Under the pieces are notes generated by a model that was not told the origin of the DNA, made no database searches, and saw only the letters and a program-made list of their open reading frames with translations. This document shows, piece by piece, positions 5,780 through 6,814 of a DNA stretch of 6,814 nt. Origin of the DNA: Candidatus Poribacteria bacterium (GTDB taxonomy: Bacteria; Poribacteria; WGA-4E; WGA-3G); assembly GCA_009845505.1 (NCBI GenBank), contig VXZL01000227.1, positions 1 to 6,814 of the forward strand, given 5' to 3'. Position 1 is the first letter of the stretch. The number at the start of each line of letters is the position of its first letter. Made by a program: the position numbers and the translations under genes.

Positions 5780-6493
5780 AGTAAAAAATTCCTCATTATA
5801 CGGGCGGACATCTACTTCAAAAGTCCACGAACTCCGTTCCTGCTGTATCAAAGCCCAATAGGTATCCGCGATCGCATCGGGTTCAAGGAGCGGCTCGTTT
5901 TCTCTGAGTTTATAGCGTTGCCGTACCCCCGGTGTATCAATAACACCGTCGATAATGATGTGCGAGACATGGATACCCTGTGGACCGACTTCACGGGCAA
6001 GTGCCGATGCTAAGCCGCGTGTGGCATACTTCGCACTGCTGAACGCCAGCGCGCCTGCTCTGCCACGGACAGCAGATGTCGCACCCGTGAATAGTATATT
6101 CCCGCCACCTTTCTGAAGCATCCCCGGTACGACTTGTTTTGAACAGAGAAATCCACCGAGCGTACAAACGCGCCACGCACCTTCAAACGCTTCGGGTGTG
6201 AGATCGGCGAAACTCCCCCAAGCAGCGTTCCCTGCATGATTCACAAGGATGTCCGGATCGCCGAGTTCTTCTCGAATGCGTGCGAAACTTGCTGCGACTT
6301 CCTCGGCTTCGGCAACATCTGTTGGGATGGGTATGGCTTTACGACCGGATTCTCCCAATCTTGTAGAGAGGTTTTTTATGTAGGCGGATGAGCGTGACAG
6401 GAGGGCTACGTCGCAGCCTTCCTCTACAAATTTACGGGCGAGAGCAGCCCCTAAGCCAGGTCCCACACCCGCAATAACTGCTATTTTTCCCAT
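5777..6493 (-). CDS. Atypical short-chain dehydrogenase/reductase (SDR) with Phe in place of the catalytic Tyr
   Basis: This 238-residue protein has the classical SDR Rossmann layout: a glycine-rich nucleotide loop AGVGPGLG (8-15), the adenine-pocket Asp in TDV (D59), and NHAG (85-88) where NNAG is usual. A strand ending in TGATSAVRG (136-144) takes the catalytic Ser position. The active-site Y-x-x-x-K reads F151-S-S-A-K155: the Lys is kept and the Tyr is replaced by Phe. Tyr156 follows directly but is out of register. An SDR subgroup with Phe at this position and an incomplete glycine motif is known, so this is probably family-typical rather than a mutation. Redox activity is therefore uncertain; a non-oxidoreductase or altered catalytic role is possible. 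AAGGAA (6504-6499) lies 5 nt before the ATG. The permease gene lies upstream on the same strand, but terminator-like hairpins stand between them. Confidence 0.87.
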   Translation of the reverse strand: MGKIAVIAGVGPGLGAALARKFVEEGCDVALLSRSSAYIKNLSTRLGESGRKAIPIPTDVAEAEEVAASFARIREELGDPDILVNHAGNAAWGSFADLTPEAFEGAWRVCTLGGFLCSKQVVPGMLQKGGGNILFTGATSAVRGRAGALAFSSAKYATRGLASALAREVGPQGIHVSHIIIDGVIDTPGVRQRYKLRENEPLLEPDAIADTYWALIQQERSSWTFEVDVRPYNEEFFT

Positions 6494-6523
6494 AGTGATT
6501 CCTTTTTATGCTATCGTGAAACT

Positions 6524-6564
6524 TAAAATTAAAAAGACCTTTCAACATCTTGACGACTGAAAGG
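6524..6564 (-). terminator. Probable intrinsic terminator of the ABC permease gene
   Basis: On the minus strand CCTTTCA (6564-6558) pairs with TGAAAGG (6544-6538) across a 13-nt loop and is followed by TCTTTTTAATTTT. The stem is modest at 7 bp and the loop is large, but the T-tract is good and the place, 38 bp after the permease stop, is right. Read-through into the SDR gene cannot be excluded. Confidence 0.5.
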
Positions 6565-6584
6565 AACCTGCGTGAGCAGGTTTC
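6563..6584 (-). repeat. Second hairpin downstream of the permease gene
   Basis: AACCTGC (6565-6571) and GCAGGTT (6576-6582) form a perfect 7-bp stem with a GTGA loop, extended by one G-T and one G-C pair. It overlaps by two bases the hairpin that carries the T-tract, so the two may compete or act as a tandem 3'-end structure. It has no T-run of its own. Confidence 0.4.
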
Positions 6585-6602
6585 CGACCTGACCGCTAAC
6601 CG

Positions 6603-6814
6603 TTATTCATGTCTAAGCGCATCAATCGGATGGAGTTTGGATGCCTTCCACGCTGGATATGCCCCAAAAAAGATGCCTACCAACGCGCTGACAACAAAGG
6701 AGACCATGCCGTATATCGGCGAGACAAGGGTTCGCCACTCCCAGAACGATGTCACCAATTCTGCACCACCGACGCCGACACCAATCCCAATGACACCTCC
6801 TATGACTGCAAGGC
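6603..6814 (-). CDS. ABC transporter permease, MacB/FtsX type, C-terminal fragment
   Basis: Only the last 69 residues lie in the window; the gene continues past the right edge. The fragment opens with the end of a glycine-rich membrane helix (GGVIGIGVGVGGAELV). A short periplasmic turn follows, then the last transmembrane helix (about fragment residues 33-55) ending in VGIFFGAYPAWKASKL. It closes with H-P-I-D-A-L-R-H-E. The G-x-Y-P-A-x-K-A-x-x-L-x-P-I-x-A-L-R ending is diagnostic of MacB-like and FtsX-like permeases, which export macrolides, peptides or lipoproteins or act as mechanotransmitters, together with an ATPase subunit or domain. The substrate cannot be inferred from this end. The gene is followed by two hairpins. 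Confidence 0.85.
   Translation of the reverse strand, partial: LAVIGGVIGIGVGVGGAELVTSFWEWRTLVSPIYGMVSFVVSALVGIFFGAYPAWKASKLHPIDALRHE

Noticed and set aside
5341..5811. A long minus-strand open frame antisense to the HEAT repeat region
   Set aside because: It overlaps a well-supported plus-strand gene with clear HEAT repeats, and its translation is rich in Arg, Ser and Pro with no domain; it is an antisense shadow.
1..6814. CRISPR array, tRNA/rRNA genes, insertion sequences or an integrated mobile element
   Set aside because: No regularly spaced direct repeats, no tRNA-like cloverleaf, no transposase or integrase reading frame and no flanking terminal repeats were seen.

Overview
The window looks like a chromosomal segment from an uncultured marine or sponge-associated bacterium of the Candidatus Poribacteria type. 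That guess rests on style, not on a marker gene: moderate GC, two phytanoyl-CoA dioxygenase (PhyH) family proteins in under 4 kb, HEAT repeats fused to an enzyme, a PEGA/caspase-like envelope protein, and palindromic hairpins in several intergenic gaps. No rRNA, tRNA, CRISPR array, transposase or integrase is visible.

Layout from left to right. Positions 1-233 are an AT-rich leader with a credible sigma70-type promoter. At 234-1859 (+) lies a cysteine-free, membrane-anchored protein. It has a degenerate caspase-like domain, a PEGA domain, a carboxypeptidase-regulatory-like beta domain and a TPR-like helical region. A strong 11-bp hairpin separates it from a convergent minus-strand pair: a PhyH-type protein (1912-2805) and, upstream of it, a class III PLP-dependent aminotransferase (2957-4162). 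A 184-bp divergent promoter region follows, then a PhyH dioxygenase fused to about five HEAT repeats (4347-5720, +). A near-perfect intrinsic terminator lies between that gene and a convergent atypical short-chain dehydrogenase (5777-6493, -). The right edge holds the C-terminal 69 residues of a MacB/FtsX-type ABC transporter permease (6603-6814, -), followed on its own strand by hairpins and a T-rich terminator.

Functionally, the middle of the window holds two non-haem iron oxygenase-fold proteins, a PLP enzyme and an SDR-fold protein. These four fold classes often meet in small-molecule modification or catabolism, but no substrate can be read from the sequence. A recurring theme is altered active sites. 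The left-hand protein has lost the caspase Cys. The 1912-2805 PhyH protein has His-x-Gly where His-x-Asp is usual. The SDR has Phe where the catalytic Tyr is usual. The PhyH-HEAT fusion and the aminotransferase keep their expected catalytic residues. No defence system, mobile element or biosynthetic megacluster was identified.
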